Under the pieces are notes generated by a model, which saw only the letters and a list, made by a program, of their open reading frames with translations, searched no databases and was not told the DNA's origin. A program made the position numbers and the translations under genes. Of a stretch of 64,000 nt of DNA, positions 18,667-27,586 are shown piece by piece (positions within the stretch are counted from its first letter, which is position 1; every line of letters begins with the position of its first letter). Location of the stretch: positions 1 through 64,000 of the forward strand of contig CAINFC010000138.1 in NCBI GenBank assembly GCA_903847975.1, read 5' to 3'. The DNA comes from an uncultured Acidobacteriota bacterium (lineage in GTDB: Bacteria > Acidobacteriota > UBA6911 > CAINFC01).

Positions 18667-21525
18667 TTATTGGATCAGCGACCGGACCTGTTCGACCGTA
18701 ACCTCGAAAGACGGGACAAACTGCGGGCCGGCCATGTACTGCAGCAGGCTGTGGCGCATCTGGCGGGCGACCGGGTTGGCATCCGCGTCGGAGGCCAGAT
18801 CCATGCTGCAAACCAGGAGCTTCCCGTTGCCCAGTCGGGCTTCGAACGCCAAAGCCAGCCGGCGGGCAGTGAACCAGTCGTCGATGACCTGCACCAGGGG
18901 TCGGAATCCCGCCGGAAAGCCATCCAGAATCATGGCGCCGGAGCGGCCGACAAGGTACCACCACTGCCAGTTGCTGTGCGATTCCGTGGGAAAAGAGGCC
19001 AGCGCCGGATGGCCGGGGTCGCACAGAATCCCCAGGGTGTGCGGCGCCTGGCGCTTCGTCCAGGCCGTATTCCAGAAAATGCTGGAAAAGCCCAACTCCA
19101 CCCTGCCGGTCTTCGGGTCCGGGGCGGTGCGTCCTGGCGGGATCAGTAGAAGCACCTTGCCTCCGTTCTGCAGTCGCGACAGGGTCTCGCCTTCCAGCTT
19201 TTCGGTGACGGCGATTTCGGATGCGGCCGGGCCGGCCGGCCATGCGCTCGGATACACCCAGAAGTCCCAGTCATTTTCGAAAGGAGTTCCCTCCAGTGCG
19301 ACCACCAGCCGGTATCGTGCCGGCGCCGGAAGAGAACCGAGATCCTGGCGGATGCTGCCCATGGGAATTCCGTTGTCGATGGGCAGATCGCGGGGCGGCA
19401 GCCGTCCGGACAGCAGGCTCCGCCCCCGGGCATCGGCAATCCGCCAGCTGGCTACCGCCTGCTTATGTTCTTCCGGGCCGAAATGGGCCACTTCGATCTC
19501 CGCCTCCAGGGTCTCGGTGGAGCGGAAAACACGCTTTCCGAGCCGTGCCAGGGGCACCGTGCTGTTGCAGAAACGGCGGAATTCCGCGGCGCTGATATAC
19601 CCTTTCGGTTCCCAGAAGGCGTCCAGGATGCCCACCAGGGCGGTGCCCTGGCCGGGGAAGTCGTGGAGGTCGAGCAGCTGGAACCCGCCCATCCCCGGGG
19701 TGCGCAGCGCCGACTCGATGTCTTCCTTGTAGCAGATTGCCTGCAGCTTGCCGGAGTTGATCAGGAAGGCGCGGGCCTGGTCCGCCATGCCGTGGGCCTG
19801 CAGAAGGTCCCGGAAGATTTCGAAATTGCGTGGTTTGAGATAGCCCTGGTACTTGGGAATTTCATCGAAGTTCGGATAGACGCACCACTGTCCGATTTCG
19901 TGGCTGATCACCGGCACCGCGCGCTGCCGGACATAATCCCGGTAATCGGAGCGGGTTTCCGGCGGCAGGGCGTTGAGGCGCGATTTGAGCCCGCTTCCCC
20001 AGGCCTGCACCCGGGGGTCGGGGGTGACATGAAACTGGTTTTCCGGGAGCTGCGGCCAGCCGGCCCCGCTGGAATAGAGGCGGCGGGGATCCTTGGCCCG
20101 GTAATGGCTAACCCATCGGGAAAGGTACGCCTGGTGCTGCTTGCCTCCCGGCTCGTTGCCATACAGCATCAGCAGGAAGGAGGGATGATTTCCGTAGTAC
20201 TTCAGGATACGGTCCCCCTCCTCGTAGATCCAACGGTCGACGGGCTTCCCGTCGCCGAGCGTCGTGGTTTGACCGGTCCAGGCAGAAAGTCCGTTGGTCC
20301 AGGAGGAGCACTCTACGTGGAAGTAGAAGCCGAGCTCGTCGGCCGCCTGAAAAGCCGCTTCCGGCGGGCACCAGGAATGAAACCGGATCTGGTTCAGGCC
20401 GTGCGCCTTGACGGTGCGGATCACCTGCCGCCAGCTTTCCACGTCGACGGGGGGATGCCCGGTGAACGGGTAGCCGGCGCAGTCCAGCGTGCCGCGGAAA
20501 AATATCTTCTGTCCGTTCAGCAGGAACCGGGTACCCTGGGTGGACAGCTGGCGGAGTCCGAAGGAAGCGGTCGCCTCATCCCTGCCGGAATCGAGCGATG
20601 CTGAAATGGTATAAAGGAAGGGGTGGAATTCGTCCCACAGCCTGGCCTCCGGGCCCAGCGGGATCTCCGCCTGAAAAGAGCCGCCGTCGGACTGCCACTC
20701 CGCCTTTAATTCCGCCTTGGCTCCTCCGGGAGCGACTTCCAGCCGCAGCGCCGCCTGGCCCGGCCGGCCGGTGCGGTTGCCGATCCGGCCGCGTATTTCC
20801 ACGGAGCGGGCAGCAGGATTGGGGAAAGCCTGGAGCTCCTCGATCCAGACCGGGCTGATTGCGACGAGCTCCATCCGGCCGACAATGCCGTTCCAGTTCC
20901 CCTGGGTGTGGTCCGAAATGCTGTGAGAGTTCTCGCCCAGGTCGACGATGATCCGGTTGTCCACCCGCAGCGTCAGGGTGTGCCTTCCGGGTGCCACCCC
21001 GGTCCCCAGGTCGTACTCGTGCGGGGTGGCCAGAGCGTTGTTGCGGCCGACCAGGCGGTCGTCGATCCACAGGCTTGTCTCCCAGTGGGCTCTTTCCAGG
21101 AAAACCAGAATCTGCTGTCCCTTCCAGGATGCGGGGATTTCGATGTCGCGCTGGTACCAGGCGGCGCCGGCATAATAGGTTTCGGGCTGCAGCCAGAATG
21201 GCACCTTGATGCGCCCCGGCTCACGGTATCGGGCGTATTCCGGGGCAGTGAAGAAGGACCGGTCCAGGATGCTGCCCACCCACTTCGTTTCCAGGGTGAC
21301 CGGATCGCCGATCCCTTGCGAAGCCAGAGTTCCGGGCAGCAAGACCCGGCCTTCCAGCGTCTTTTCGAACCACCGCCCCGAAAGGCCGGAGTCGGTGCGA
21401 TCCAGCTGGAAGCGCCAGCTCCCTTCCAGCGACAGCGTTTCCCGCCCCCAGGCGGGGCCGCAGCAGGCCGCCAAAGCAGACCAAAGCAAAAGCGCCTGAA
21501 TCAGGCAGATTCCTTTTCGTGCCAT
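18667..21525 (-). CDS. Exported glycoside hydrolase family 2 protein
   Basis: A 952-residue exported enzyme with a signal peptide (ARKGICLIQALLLWSALAACCGPAWG). It follows the GH2 plan: a jelly-roll sugar-binding domain from about residue 30, an Ig-like domain near 215-310, then a TIM barrel. The likely acid/base is Glu458 in LYGNEPGG and the likely nucleophile Glu543 in VISHEIGQW. GAAAGGA precedes ATG 21525. GH2 includes beta-galactosidase, beta-glucuronidase and beta-mannosidase; the sequence alone does not settle the sugar. It lies downstream of the YhcH gene, fitting a role in sugar scavenging. Confidence 0.85.
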   Translation of the reverse strand: MARKGICLIQALLLWSALAACCGPAWGRETLSLEGSWRFQLDRTDSGLSGRWFEKTLEGRVLLPGTLASQGIGDPVTLETKWVGSILDRSFFTAPEYARYREPGRIKVPFWLQPETYYAGAAWYQRDIEIPASWKGQQILVFLERAHWETSLWIDDRLVGRNNALATPHEYDLGTGVAPGRHTLTLRVDNRIIVDLGENSHSISDHTQGNWNGIVGRMELVAISPVWIEELQAFPNPAARSVEIRGRIGNRTGRPGQAALRLEVAPGGAKAELKAEWQSDGGSFQAEIPLGPEARLWDEFHPFLYTISASLDSGRDEATASFGLRQLSTQGTRFLLNGQKIFFRGTLDCAGYPFTGHPPVDVESWRQVIRTVKAHGLNQIRFHSWCPPEAAFQAADELGFYFHVECSSWTNGLSAWTGQTTTLGDGKPVDRWIYEEGDRILKYYGNHPSFLLMLYGNEPGGKQHQAYLSRWVSHYRAKDPRRLYSSGAGWPQLPENQFHVTPDPRVQAWGSGLKSRLNALPPETRSDYRDYVRQRAVPVISHEIGQWCVYPNFDEIPKYQGYLKPRNFEIFRDLLQAHGMADQARAFLINSGKLQAICYKEDIESALRTPGMGGFQLLDLHDFPGQGTALVGILDAFWEPKGYISAAEFRRFCNSTVPLARLGKRVFRSTETLEAEIEVAHFGPEEHKQAVASWRIADARGRSLLSGRLPPRDLPIDNGIPMGSIRQDLGSLPAPARYRLVVALEGTPFENDWDFWVYPSAWPAGPAASEIAVTEKLEGETLSRLQNGGKVLLLIPPGRTAPDPKTGRVELGFSSIFWNTAWTKRQAPHTLGILCDPGHPALASFPTESHSNWQWWYLVGRSGAMILDGFPAGFRPLVQVIDDWFTARRLALAFEARLGNGKLLVCSMDLASDADANPVARQMRHSLLQYMAGPQFVPSFEVTVEQVRSLIQ

Positions 21526-21606
21526 CCCAGGGTCCTTTCTCGGGAAAAAGTCCATTTCCGATGTTACAGCGGTGAAGGGCCGCTTGCGGCCCGCCGGGGT
21601 GGGTTC

Positions 21607-22074
21607 TCAGCACCCGTGCCGGACGCGTATCTTGAAGACGATCTTGCGGACTTCGCCGGGACCGTCGGCCTGCAGGCAGGGCTGATGGGCGTCATGAGGG
21701 AAAAAAATGGCGAACATGCCGGCCTGCAGGCGGATCTCGCTCATTCCTTCCCGCGGATGATAGAAAGTGCGGTCCAGCTCCGCATCATAGGGCTGCTGTA
21801 TTTCCAATCCTTCCGGGTGGCAGTGCCCGATGGCTTCCTCGCCGCGGACCATCCACTGCAGGTCTATGTAGCGCTCGTGGGTTTCCAGTTTGCACTGGTC
21901 CGCCGTGCGGGTGGTGTAGGTCTGCACTAGGCAGAAGAGGTTGCTCCCGTCGATTTCATAGCGGCCGTCGGCCCGGTCCATCAAATCGGTATCCTGCAGC
22001 ATTTCCAGAACACGCCCGATTCCCGGGGAAATGGCTGCGTAGAGGCAGGCGTTGGCCGTTTGATCGAGTATCAT
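21607..22074 (-). CDS. YhcH/YjgK/YiaL family protein (possible sugar anomerase)
   Basis: A 155-residue cupin-like protein of the DUF386 family with the metal-site pattern ETHERYIDLQ and the C-terminal FFPHDAHQP-C. Members in enterobacteria (NanQ/YhcH, TabA) act on sialic acid or other sugars and biofilm-related substrates, probably as anomerases. ATG 22074 is preceded by AGAAAGGAGA. It starts its own transcript after the terminator at 22175-22200 and is followed 81 bases later by the GH2 gene, suggesting a shared sugar-use role. The substrate is unknown. Confidence 0.85.
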   Translation of the reverse strand: MILDQTANACLYAAISPGIGRVLEMLQDTDLMDRADGRYEIDGSNLFCLVQTYTTRTADQCKLETHERYIDLQWMVRGEEAIGHCHPEGLEIQQPYDAELDRTFYHPREGMSEIRLQAGMFAIFFPHDAHQPCLQADGPGEVRKIVFKIRVRHGC

Positions 22075-22174
22075 AATTCTCCTTTCTGATTCGGAACAGG
22101 GTCCGTCTTAAGCATCCATTTTTCAAGCCCTAAAGCATAATCACACAATCCTGTTTCAAACAAGGACCACGGCA

Positions 22175-22200
22175 CAAAAAGTCCCGCCGTCAGGCAGGGA
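22175..22200 (-). terminator. Rho-independent terminator after the five-gene pse-type operon
   Basis: Read on the minus strand, TCCCTGCC and GGCGGGA pair around a TGAC loop (one bulge), followed by CTTTTTG. It lies ten bases after the aldo/keto reductase stop and separates that operon from the YhcH gene. Confidence 0.6.
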
Positions 22201-22209
22201 TTCCTACCT

Positions 22210-23124
22210 CTACAAGGCGGGCCAGGTCCTGGGGTCGGTAAGGGAGGAGTCCGGGATATGGAAGGATCCGGCTTCCTCCAGGGCTTCCGGCGGCAGGTCT
22301 TCTTCGGCGGCCCGCAGGGCGGCGTCCAGCTCCTGCCGACTGCGGATCCCCAGAAGGACAACGCTGTCTCCGGCAGCGGTCAGGCAAAAGCGAATGGCCG
22401 CTGCCGGCAGATCGAGATTCCGCCGCCTGGCCCATTTTTCCGCCCGTCCGGCGGCATCGGCCAGGGCGGACAGCTGCGGCGGCAGGCAATGCCGGCGGTC
22501 GCTCAGAACACCCTTGAGCAGCGCGGAGCGGACCAGGATTCCTACTCCGCATCGGGTGGCCCGGGGCAGGATCCCGGAGGCCATCTGCTGGTCCAGCAGG
22601 TTCAGGGCGACCTGCAGCACTTCCACCTGCGGGCGGCAAAGGGCCGCCCGGGCGGCCTCCAGCCCGTAAACGGAAGCGCCGATAGCCCGAATCCCCCCCT
22701 CTTCCTTTTCGGCCTGCAGTAATTCCAGCTCGCAGCCGATGCGCAGCTCTTCGGCGGTGGGGTTGTGCAGCTGGACCAGGTCGAGCACCTCGCACTGCAG
22801 CCGCCGGCGGCTTTCCCGCAAGGAGGCCCGTATTTCTTCCCGGCTTTTTCCCATTCCGATTTTAGTCGCCAGGCGGATGCCCGGTTGTCCCCACTCCTGC
22901 AAGGCCTGCCCAAGGATCGTTTCACTCTCTCCGTAAGCGGGGGCGGTGTCCAGGAAATTGACCCCCTTCTCGAATGCGGCCAGCAGCATGGCGATGGATT
23001 CCCCGGGATCCGGAATGCCGGATTCTCCCGGCCGGTAAAATCCGTAGGGTAGGCCCAGCTCCACGGTTCCCAGGGCCAGCAGGGAGACGGAAAAGCCCGT
23101 CTTTCCTAATTTCCGGTAACGCAT
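22210..23124 (-). CDS. Aldo/keto reductase
   Basis: A 304-residue NAD(P)H-dependent oxidoreductase with the full catalytic tetrad of the aldo/keto reductase family: Asp59 and Tyr64 in NFLDTAPAYGESE, Lys88 in ATKIG and His120 in LVQLHNP. It is the last of five closely spaced genes (21 bases after the SDR gene) beginning with pseB. Aldo/keto reductases of this kind are often seen in surface-sugar clusters with unknown exact roles. A role in sugar modification is inferred from position only. Confidence 0.88.
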   Translation of the reverse strand: MRYRKLGKTGFSVSLLALGTVELGLPYGFYRPGESGIPDPGESIAMLLAAFEKGVNFLDTAPAYGESETILGQALQEWGQPGIRLATKIGMGKSREEIRASLRESRRRLQCEVLDLVQLHNPTAEELRIGCELELLQAEKEEGGIRAIGASVYGLEAARAALCRPQVEVLQVALNLLDQQMASGILPRATRCGVGILVRSALLKGVLSDRRHCLPPQLSALADAAGRAEKWARRRNLDLPAAAIRFCLTAAGDSVVLLGIRSRQELDAALRAAEEDLPPEALEEAGSFHIPDSSLTDPRTWPAL

Positions 23125-23145
23125 CCGCTTACTTTTTCTTCCCCG

Positions 23146-23931
23146 CTACCAGGCGGTCCAGCCGCCGTCGATGACCAGGTTTTGCCCGGTCATCCATGCG
23201 GAAGCATCGGATGCCAGGAAAAGAGCCGCGCCTTTCAGGTCGTCCGGGCCGGCCATGCGGCCGAGCGGAGTGCGTTGCTCGTAGTTTCGAAGGAAGTCGC
23301 CGCTCTGTCCGGCGTATAGCCCTCCCGGGGTCAGGCTGTTGACCCGGACGGCCGGGGCCCATTCAATGGCCATGTGGCGCGTCATCTGAAGGATGGCGGC
23401 TTTGGTGGCCCCGTACACCAGGGGGCTGTTCAGCCCGGAATCGCCGTAGATCTTCGGGTCGGGAGCGACCAGGGCGTACTGGCTGGAAAGGTTGACGATG
23501 ACTCCCTGGCCCTGCCTGCGCATCGCTTCCGCAGCGGCGCGGGAGATCAGCATCGTGCCGGTGATGTTGACGGCCAGGACCCGGTCCCAATCCGCTCGCT
23601 CCACGCTTTCCGTGGGAGCCAGGTGGTTTTGGACGGCATTGTTGAAAAGGATGTCGATCCGATCGAATCGGTCCCGAACCCGTCCGAGCAGGGCGCGGAC
23701 GCTCTCCTCCCGGCAGAGGTCCAGCTCTTCGCCGCAGGCCCGGGGGAACCGGGATTGCAGCTCTGCGGCGCGGAACCGGGCCTTTTCCCCGGAGCGGGAG
23801 GTCAGGATCACAACGGCCCCGGCTTCCAGCAGGGCCTCCACGATCTGGCTGCCGAATCCTTTTCCGGCGCCCCCGGTTACCAGCGCAATTCTCCCGCTGA
23901 GATCGAACAGCTCCTGAATGGTACGTGGCAT
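23146..23931 (-). CDS. Short-chain dehydrogenase/reductase
   Basis: A 261-residue classical SDR: nucleotide-binding TGGAGKGFG near residue 19, NNA motif (FNNAVQNH), and the Ser-Tyr-Lys triad with NLSSQYA and YGATK. The C-terminal GGW-TAW ending is usual for the family. It sits between pseG and the aldo/keto reductase with gaps of 27 and 21 bases. Similar SDR genes (PtmA-like) accompany nonulosonic-acid clusters, which supports a sugar-related substrate, but the specificity is not visible. Confidence 0.9.
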   Translation of the reverse strand: MPRTIQELFDLSGRIALVTGGAGKGFGSQIVEALLEAGAVVILTSRSGEKARFRAAELQSRFPRACGEELDLCREESVRALLGRVRDRFDRIDILFNNAVQNHLAPTESVERADWDRVLAVNITGTMLISRAAAEAMRRQGQGVIVNLSSQYALVAPDPKIYGDSGLNSPLVYGATKAAILQMTRHMAIEWAPAVRVNSLTPGGLYAGQSGDFLRNYEQRTPLGRMAGPDDLKGAALFLASDASAWMTGQNLVIDGGWTAW

Positions 23932-23958
23932 GACTTTTCCTGTCTGTTTGGTCCGCGG

Positions 23959-24993
23959 TTATTGCCTGCCGGCGCGGAGCGCATCGGCGATCCGGGCGGC
24001 TACCCGGTCCGCTCCCGAGCCCAGCTCTTTCTGTTGTGCGGCCTGTTTCATCGAAAGGCGCCTATCCCGGCTGACGGCCAGCTGGTGAATCTCCATGGCA
24101 AATTCTTCCGGTATCACCCGGTTGTAGAGTCCGAGGTTGCGTGCCAGGCCCTGGGCGGCAAATCCCCGGGCGCGGGTGTGGTGAACGGGTGTCAGGCAAA
24201 GATATAGCGCCGGCACGCCCATGGCAGCCAGCTCGTAGGCAGTCATCCCGAACGAAGCCACGGCCATATCGGCCGAGGCCATCCGTGTCGCCATGTCCGT
24301 TGCGTTTCGGTGCAGCTGATACAGAAAGCAGGCTTCCTGCAGCAGCTCCCGGACCTTTCCCTCCCTGGGAAATCCCGGGCCCAGGACGATGTCGGCCTGG
24401 AACCCCCCTCCTGCCAGGCACAGGGCCTGAACGGCCTGCTCGGTCAACCCGGCGGGATCGGAGCCGCCCATGGTCACCAGGATTCGCGGAGGGCGGTTCT
24501 CCGGGCGCGGTGCGGGAGGGCGAAACTCCGGCCGCAGCACCACCCATTCCCAACCATGATAATGCGTGCCCGTAAATCCTTCCCAGGAGAGTTCCTCGGG
24601 ATCGAAAAGGGGCGGGCTGAAAAGGAGGTCCATCAGGCACCGGGTCGCGGTAAGGTCGTCCAGGCCGGCCAGGACTAAGCCTCTGCTCCGGCACTGCCGT
24701 ATAAAATCCGGGTGCAGCGGATCGCGAAGATCCAGCAGCAGGATCCGGCTTCCGGATTGCTGCAGGGTTTCCTGCAGCCATTCCTCGCGTGTCATTCCGC
24801 GATCCGAACTCCAGGTAAATAGAGGAAAGCCCTGCTCCCGGATGCGCTCGAAACCCGCCGGCGATTCGGCCATGGCAAAGGCAACGGAAAGCAGCTGATT
24901 TCTGCGAAGAGCATCCGCCAGGGCCAGGCAGCGGAACAGATGGCCGAAGCCGATTTCCGTGGAGGCGTTGCAGTGGATCAGAACGGTATGCAT
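23959..24993 (-). CDS. pseG: PseG-like UDP-sugar hydrolase
   Basis: PseG removes UDP from UDP-2,4-diacetamido-2,4,6-trideoxy-beta-L-altrose in pseudaminic acid synthesis. The 344-residue protein has the GT-B-like start MHTVLIHCNASTEIGFGH with His18 in the place of the catalytic His of PseG, then R-CLALA, and the nucleotide-binding LVTMGGSDPAGLTEQAV and GMTAYELAAMGVPAL segments. It follows pseC by 29 bases in the operon. The acetyltransferase PseH is not seen next to it, so the actual sugar may differ from the Campylobacter one. Confidence 0.8.
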   Translation of the reverse strand: MHTVLIHCNASTEIGFGHLFRCLALADALRRNQLLSVAFAMAESPAGFERIREQGFPLFTWSSDRGMTREEWLQETLQQSGSRILLLDLRDPLHPDFIRQCRSRGLVLAGLDDLTATRCLMDLLFSPPLFDPEELSWEGFTGTHYHGWEWVVLRPEFRPPAPRPENRPPRILVTMGGSDPAGLTEQAVQALCLAGGGFQADIVLGPGFPREGKVRELLQEACFLYQLHRNATDMATRMASADMAVASFGMTAYELAAMGVPALYLCLTPVHHTRARGFAAQGLARNLGLYNRVIPEEFAMEIHQLAVSRDRRLSMKQAAQQKELGSGADRVAARIADALRAGRQ

Positions 24994-25022
24994 GGGCCAT
25001 ATTTCTCGGGTGCGGCCGGGCC

Positions 25023-26174
25023 TCAGGGCTCAAGGGCCGCCCGCAGGGCCCCGATGACCTCCTGCACTGTCTCCTCTTCCATCCGGGGATAGAGCGGCAG
25101 GGAAATCATACGCTCGTAGGCGGCTTCGGCCACCGGGCACAGGCCAGGCCGGCAGCCGAAATTTTTCTGATAGTACGGGTGAAGATGTACGGGCAGGTAA
25201 TGAACGTTCACGCCGATCCCGGCGGTGCGCATCCGCCGGAAAACCTCCTCCCGGGAAGGGGCCGGCGGGGAAGGCGGCAGGAGCACGACATACAGGTGGC
25301 GGGCATGCGATACCTCCGGGCGCGTCTGCAGCGGCTCGATCCCCGATCCTTCGAGAGCCCGGTCATAGAGCGCGGCCAGGAGCTGCCGGCGCTTTACCCA
25401 TCCGCCGGCCTTCTTGAGCTGGCTGATTCCCAGGGCGCACTGAAAATCGGTCAAACGGTAGTTGTAGCCCAGCTCCTCGATCTGATAAAGCCACTGGCGG
25501 TCCTCTTCCCGCTGCCGGAAATCGGCGCTCATATTGTGATTGCGGAATCGTCGCATTTTCTGGGCCCACGGCAGGTTTTCCGTGGTCACCATCCCGCCTT
25601 CGCCGGTGGTGATCAGCTTGACCGGGTGAAAGCTGAAGGTGTTCAGGTCGGCCAGGGTACCGACCGGCCGGCCGCGGCAGGCGCCTCCCAGGGAATGGCT
25701 GGCGTCGTCCACCAGGGCGATTCCCGCGGCGTCGGCGATCCGGCGGAGCTCCTGGTAATCGCAGGGCTGGCCGGCATAATCCACCGCCGCCAGGGCGCGG
25801 GTTCTGGGGGAAAGGCAGCGGCGCACGGAATCGGGGTCGACCAGCAGGGTCCGGGGGTCGACATCGGCAAAAACCGGGATTCCCCCCAGGAAAGCCACGC
25901 TGTTGGCGGTGGCCGCAAAGGTCATGGCCGGAACGATCACTTCCGTACCCGGTCCCGCTCCCAGGCAATACATGGCGGCGTGCAGGGCGGCGGTTCCGCT
26001 CTGCAGGGCGACGGCTTCCCGGCACCCCACGAACTCCGCAAAGGCCTTCTCGAAACTGGCTACTGCCGGGCCGGTCGTGAGCCAGTCCGAACGTAGCACG
26101 GCGGTAACGGCATCGATATCCTCTTCATCGATGCACTGCCGGCTGTAAGGAATTTTGAGCGGTTTTGCTTCCAC
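25023..26174 (-). CDS. pseC: PseC-like UDP-4-keto-sugar aminotransferase
   Basis: A DegT/DnrJ/EryC1-type PLP aminotransferase of 383 residues, predicted to aminate the 4-keto product of PseB. It opens with the PseC-typical IPYSRQCIDEEDIDAV, has DDASHSLGG, and Lys186 in SFHPVKLITTGEGG for PLP. The start is GTG 26174 with no strong ribosome-binding site, 27 bases after pseB, so it may rely on coupling. Position between pseB and pseG supports the assignment. Confidence 0.87.
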   Translation of the reverse strand: MEAKPLKIPYSRQCIDEEDIDAVTAVLRSDWLTTGPAVASFEKAFAEFVGCREAVALQSGTAALHAAMYCLGAGPGTEVIVPAMTFAATANSVAFLGGIPVFADVDPRTLLVDPDSVRRCLSPRTRALAAVDYAGQPCDYQELRRIADAAGIALVDDASHSLGGACRGRPVGTLADLNTFSFHPVKLITTGEGGMVTTENLPWAQKMRRFRNHNMSADFRQREEDRQWLYQIEELGYNYRLTDFQCALGISQLKKAGGWVKRRQLLAALYDRALEGSGIEPLQTRPEVSHARHLYVVLLPPSPPAPSREEVFRRMRTAGIGVNVHYLPVHLHPYYQKNFGCRPGLCPVAEAAYERMISLPLYPRMEEETVQEVIGALRAALEP

Positions 26175-26201
26175 GCGGGTGCAGGAGCCTGTCCGGCGGC
26201 A

Positions 26202-27182
26202 TTATCCGGGATTCATGCCCAGCAACTGGAACAGCTCCTCCCTGGTGAGCCACCAGTCGTTGGTGTCGCTGTTGAAAGAAAATCCTTCCGGGAGAGGCAC
26301 TCCTTCCACCCAGCTCCTCTCTCCCCAGGAAGGGTGATCCGGGAGAATGACGTACATGTGGTCGTGGAGAATCGTGGCGCGGGCCTCGTCGGAGGAAAGC
26401 AGCGACTCGTGAAGTTTTTCGCCCGGCCGAATGCCTGTGGTCCGGATCCTGCATTCCGGGGCCAGGGCGTTGGCCATGTCCAGAAGTCGCATGCTGGGAA
26501 TGCGCGGGATAAAAACCTCCCCTCCCCTCATCAGGTCGACGCATCGAATGACAAACTCCACCGCCTGATCCAGGGTCATCCAGAAACGGGTCATACGGGG
26601 GTCGGTAAGGGTAATCACTCCTTCTTTGCGCTGGGCCAGGAAGACGGGGACGACGCTCCCCCGGCTGGCCAGGACGTTGCCGTAGCGCACGCAGCTGAAG
26701 CGGGTCTGCTTGCCCCCGGCGTAGGAGTTGCCGTTGACAAACAGCTTTTCGGCGCAAAGCTTGGTGGCCCCGTAAAGGTTGACCGGGCTCACCGCTTTGT
26801 CGGTGCTCAGGGCAATCACCTTGGGGATCTGGCAGTCGATGGCGGCATCGATGAGGTTGGCGGCCCCGAGAACGTTGGTTTTGATGGCTTCGAAAGGATT
26901 GTACTCGCAGGCCGGCACCTGCTTCAGGGCTGCGGCATGGATCACCAGGTCGATATCGGCCTTGAAGGCGCGGTAGAGGCGGTCCCGGTCGCGTATGTCT
27001 CCCAGGAAAAAGGTCAGGTTGGACTTCGGGAACTCCTCGCGCATCTCATGCTGTTTGAGCTCATCCCGGCTGAAGATGATGATGCGCTTCGGTTTGTATT
27101 TTTCCAGCAGGATGCGGGTGCACTTTTTGCCAAAGGAGCCCGTTCCCCCGGTAATCAGGATTGTCTGTTTTCCCCAGTCCAT
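26202..27182 (-). CDS. pseB: PseB-like UDP-GlcNAc 4,6-dehydratase (inverting)
   Basis: PseB converts UDP-GlcNAc to a UDP-4-keto-6-deoxy-L-sugar, the first step to pseudaminic acid and related sugars. The 326 residues match the family: NAD-binding ITGGTGSFGKK, catalytic Asp128-Lys129 in LSTDKA, Tyr137 and Lys141 in YGATK, and GEKLHESL in the C-terminal half. It is the first gene of a five-gene minus-strand operon (pseB, pseC, pseG, SDR, aldo/keto reductase). The closely related FlaA1-like capsule enzymes are an alternative, but pairing with pseC and pseG favours PseB. Confidence 0.9.
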   Translation of the reverse strand: MDWGKQTILITGGTGSFGKKCTRILLEKYKPKRIIIFSRDELKQHEMREEFPKSNLTFFLGDIRDRDRLYRAFKADIDLVIHAAALKQVPACEYNPFEAIKTNVLGAANLIDAAIDCQIPKVIALSTDKAVSPVNLYGATKLCAEKLFVNGNSYAGGKQTRFSCVRYGNVLASRGSVVPVFLAQRKEGVITLTDPRMTRFWMTLDQAVEFVIRCVDLMRGGEVFIPRIPSMRLLDMANALAPECRIRTTGIRPGEKLHESLLSSDEARATILHDHMYVILPDHPSWGERSWVEGVPLPEGFSFNSDTNDWWLTREELFQLLGMNPG

Positions 27183-27586
27183 ACGTTCTCTCTTTTGGTT
27201 GTTCCTTCCGGTGCGCCCGGCCCAGGGTTCTCCTGCCGGCGAGCCCCGAAAGAAAGCTTCTTTTTATATTATGAACTGCCAGGCCGGTTTTTGCCAGGGA
27301 TTTCCGAGAGCCGGCCGAGGACACGGGAAGGGTCCGGCAGGAAGCCGTGCGGGATAAGTCTCCTCCCTGCGGATCGACACCGCCGGCCCTTTTTCCTTGA
27401 TGGCCCGGCAAAAAATCCCTCTCCCCATCCGACGTGTGGTGATTTCTTCATTCTTTCTTCCTGATCTTCCCGTCTTCCTGTGAAATGAATGAGCTTACAG
27501 GAAGAAAGGAAGAGCGGGAAGAAAGGCGGAAAGGCCTGTCGCCAGGAGACGGGGACTTTTTGCCGTTTTGCCTTCCAGGCGCGATA
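27183..27586. other. Non-coding region between pseB and the receptor gene
   Basis: No gene is supported. The part near 27400-27545 is a long imperfect palindrome described separately; the part before it should hold the minus-strand promoter of the pse-type operon, but no clear box pair is seen. Confidence 0.4.
27400..27545 (+). repeat. Palindromic repeat family, copy 1
   Basis: The core CTTCCTGT...ACAGGAAG lies inside longer purine/pyrimidine arms (CTTTCTTCC... and GGAAGAAAG, with CTTCCCG and GCGGGAAG further out), so the whole can fold into a long hairpin. Nearly the same core occurs at 57418-57515, and an inverted version at 61060-61180. The left flank (AAAAAATCCCTCTCCCCATCCG) also recurs, inverted, in copy 3. 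Confidence 0.7.
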
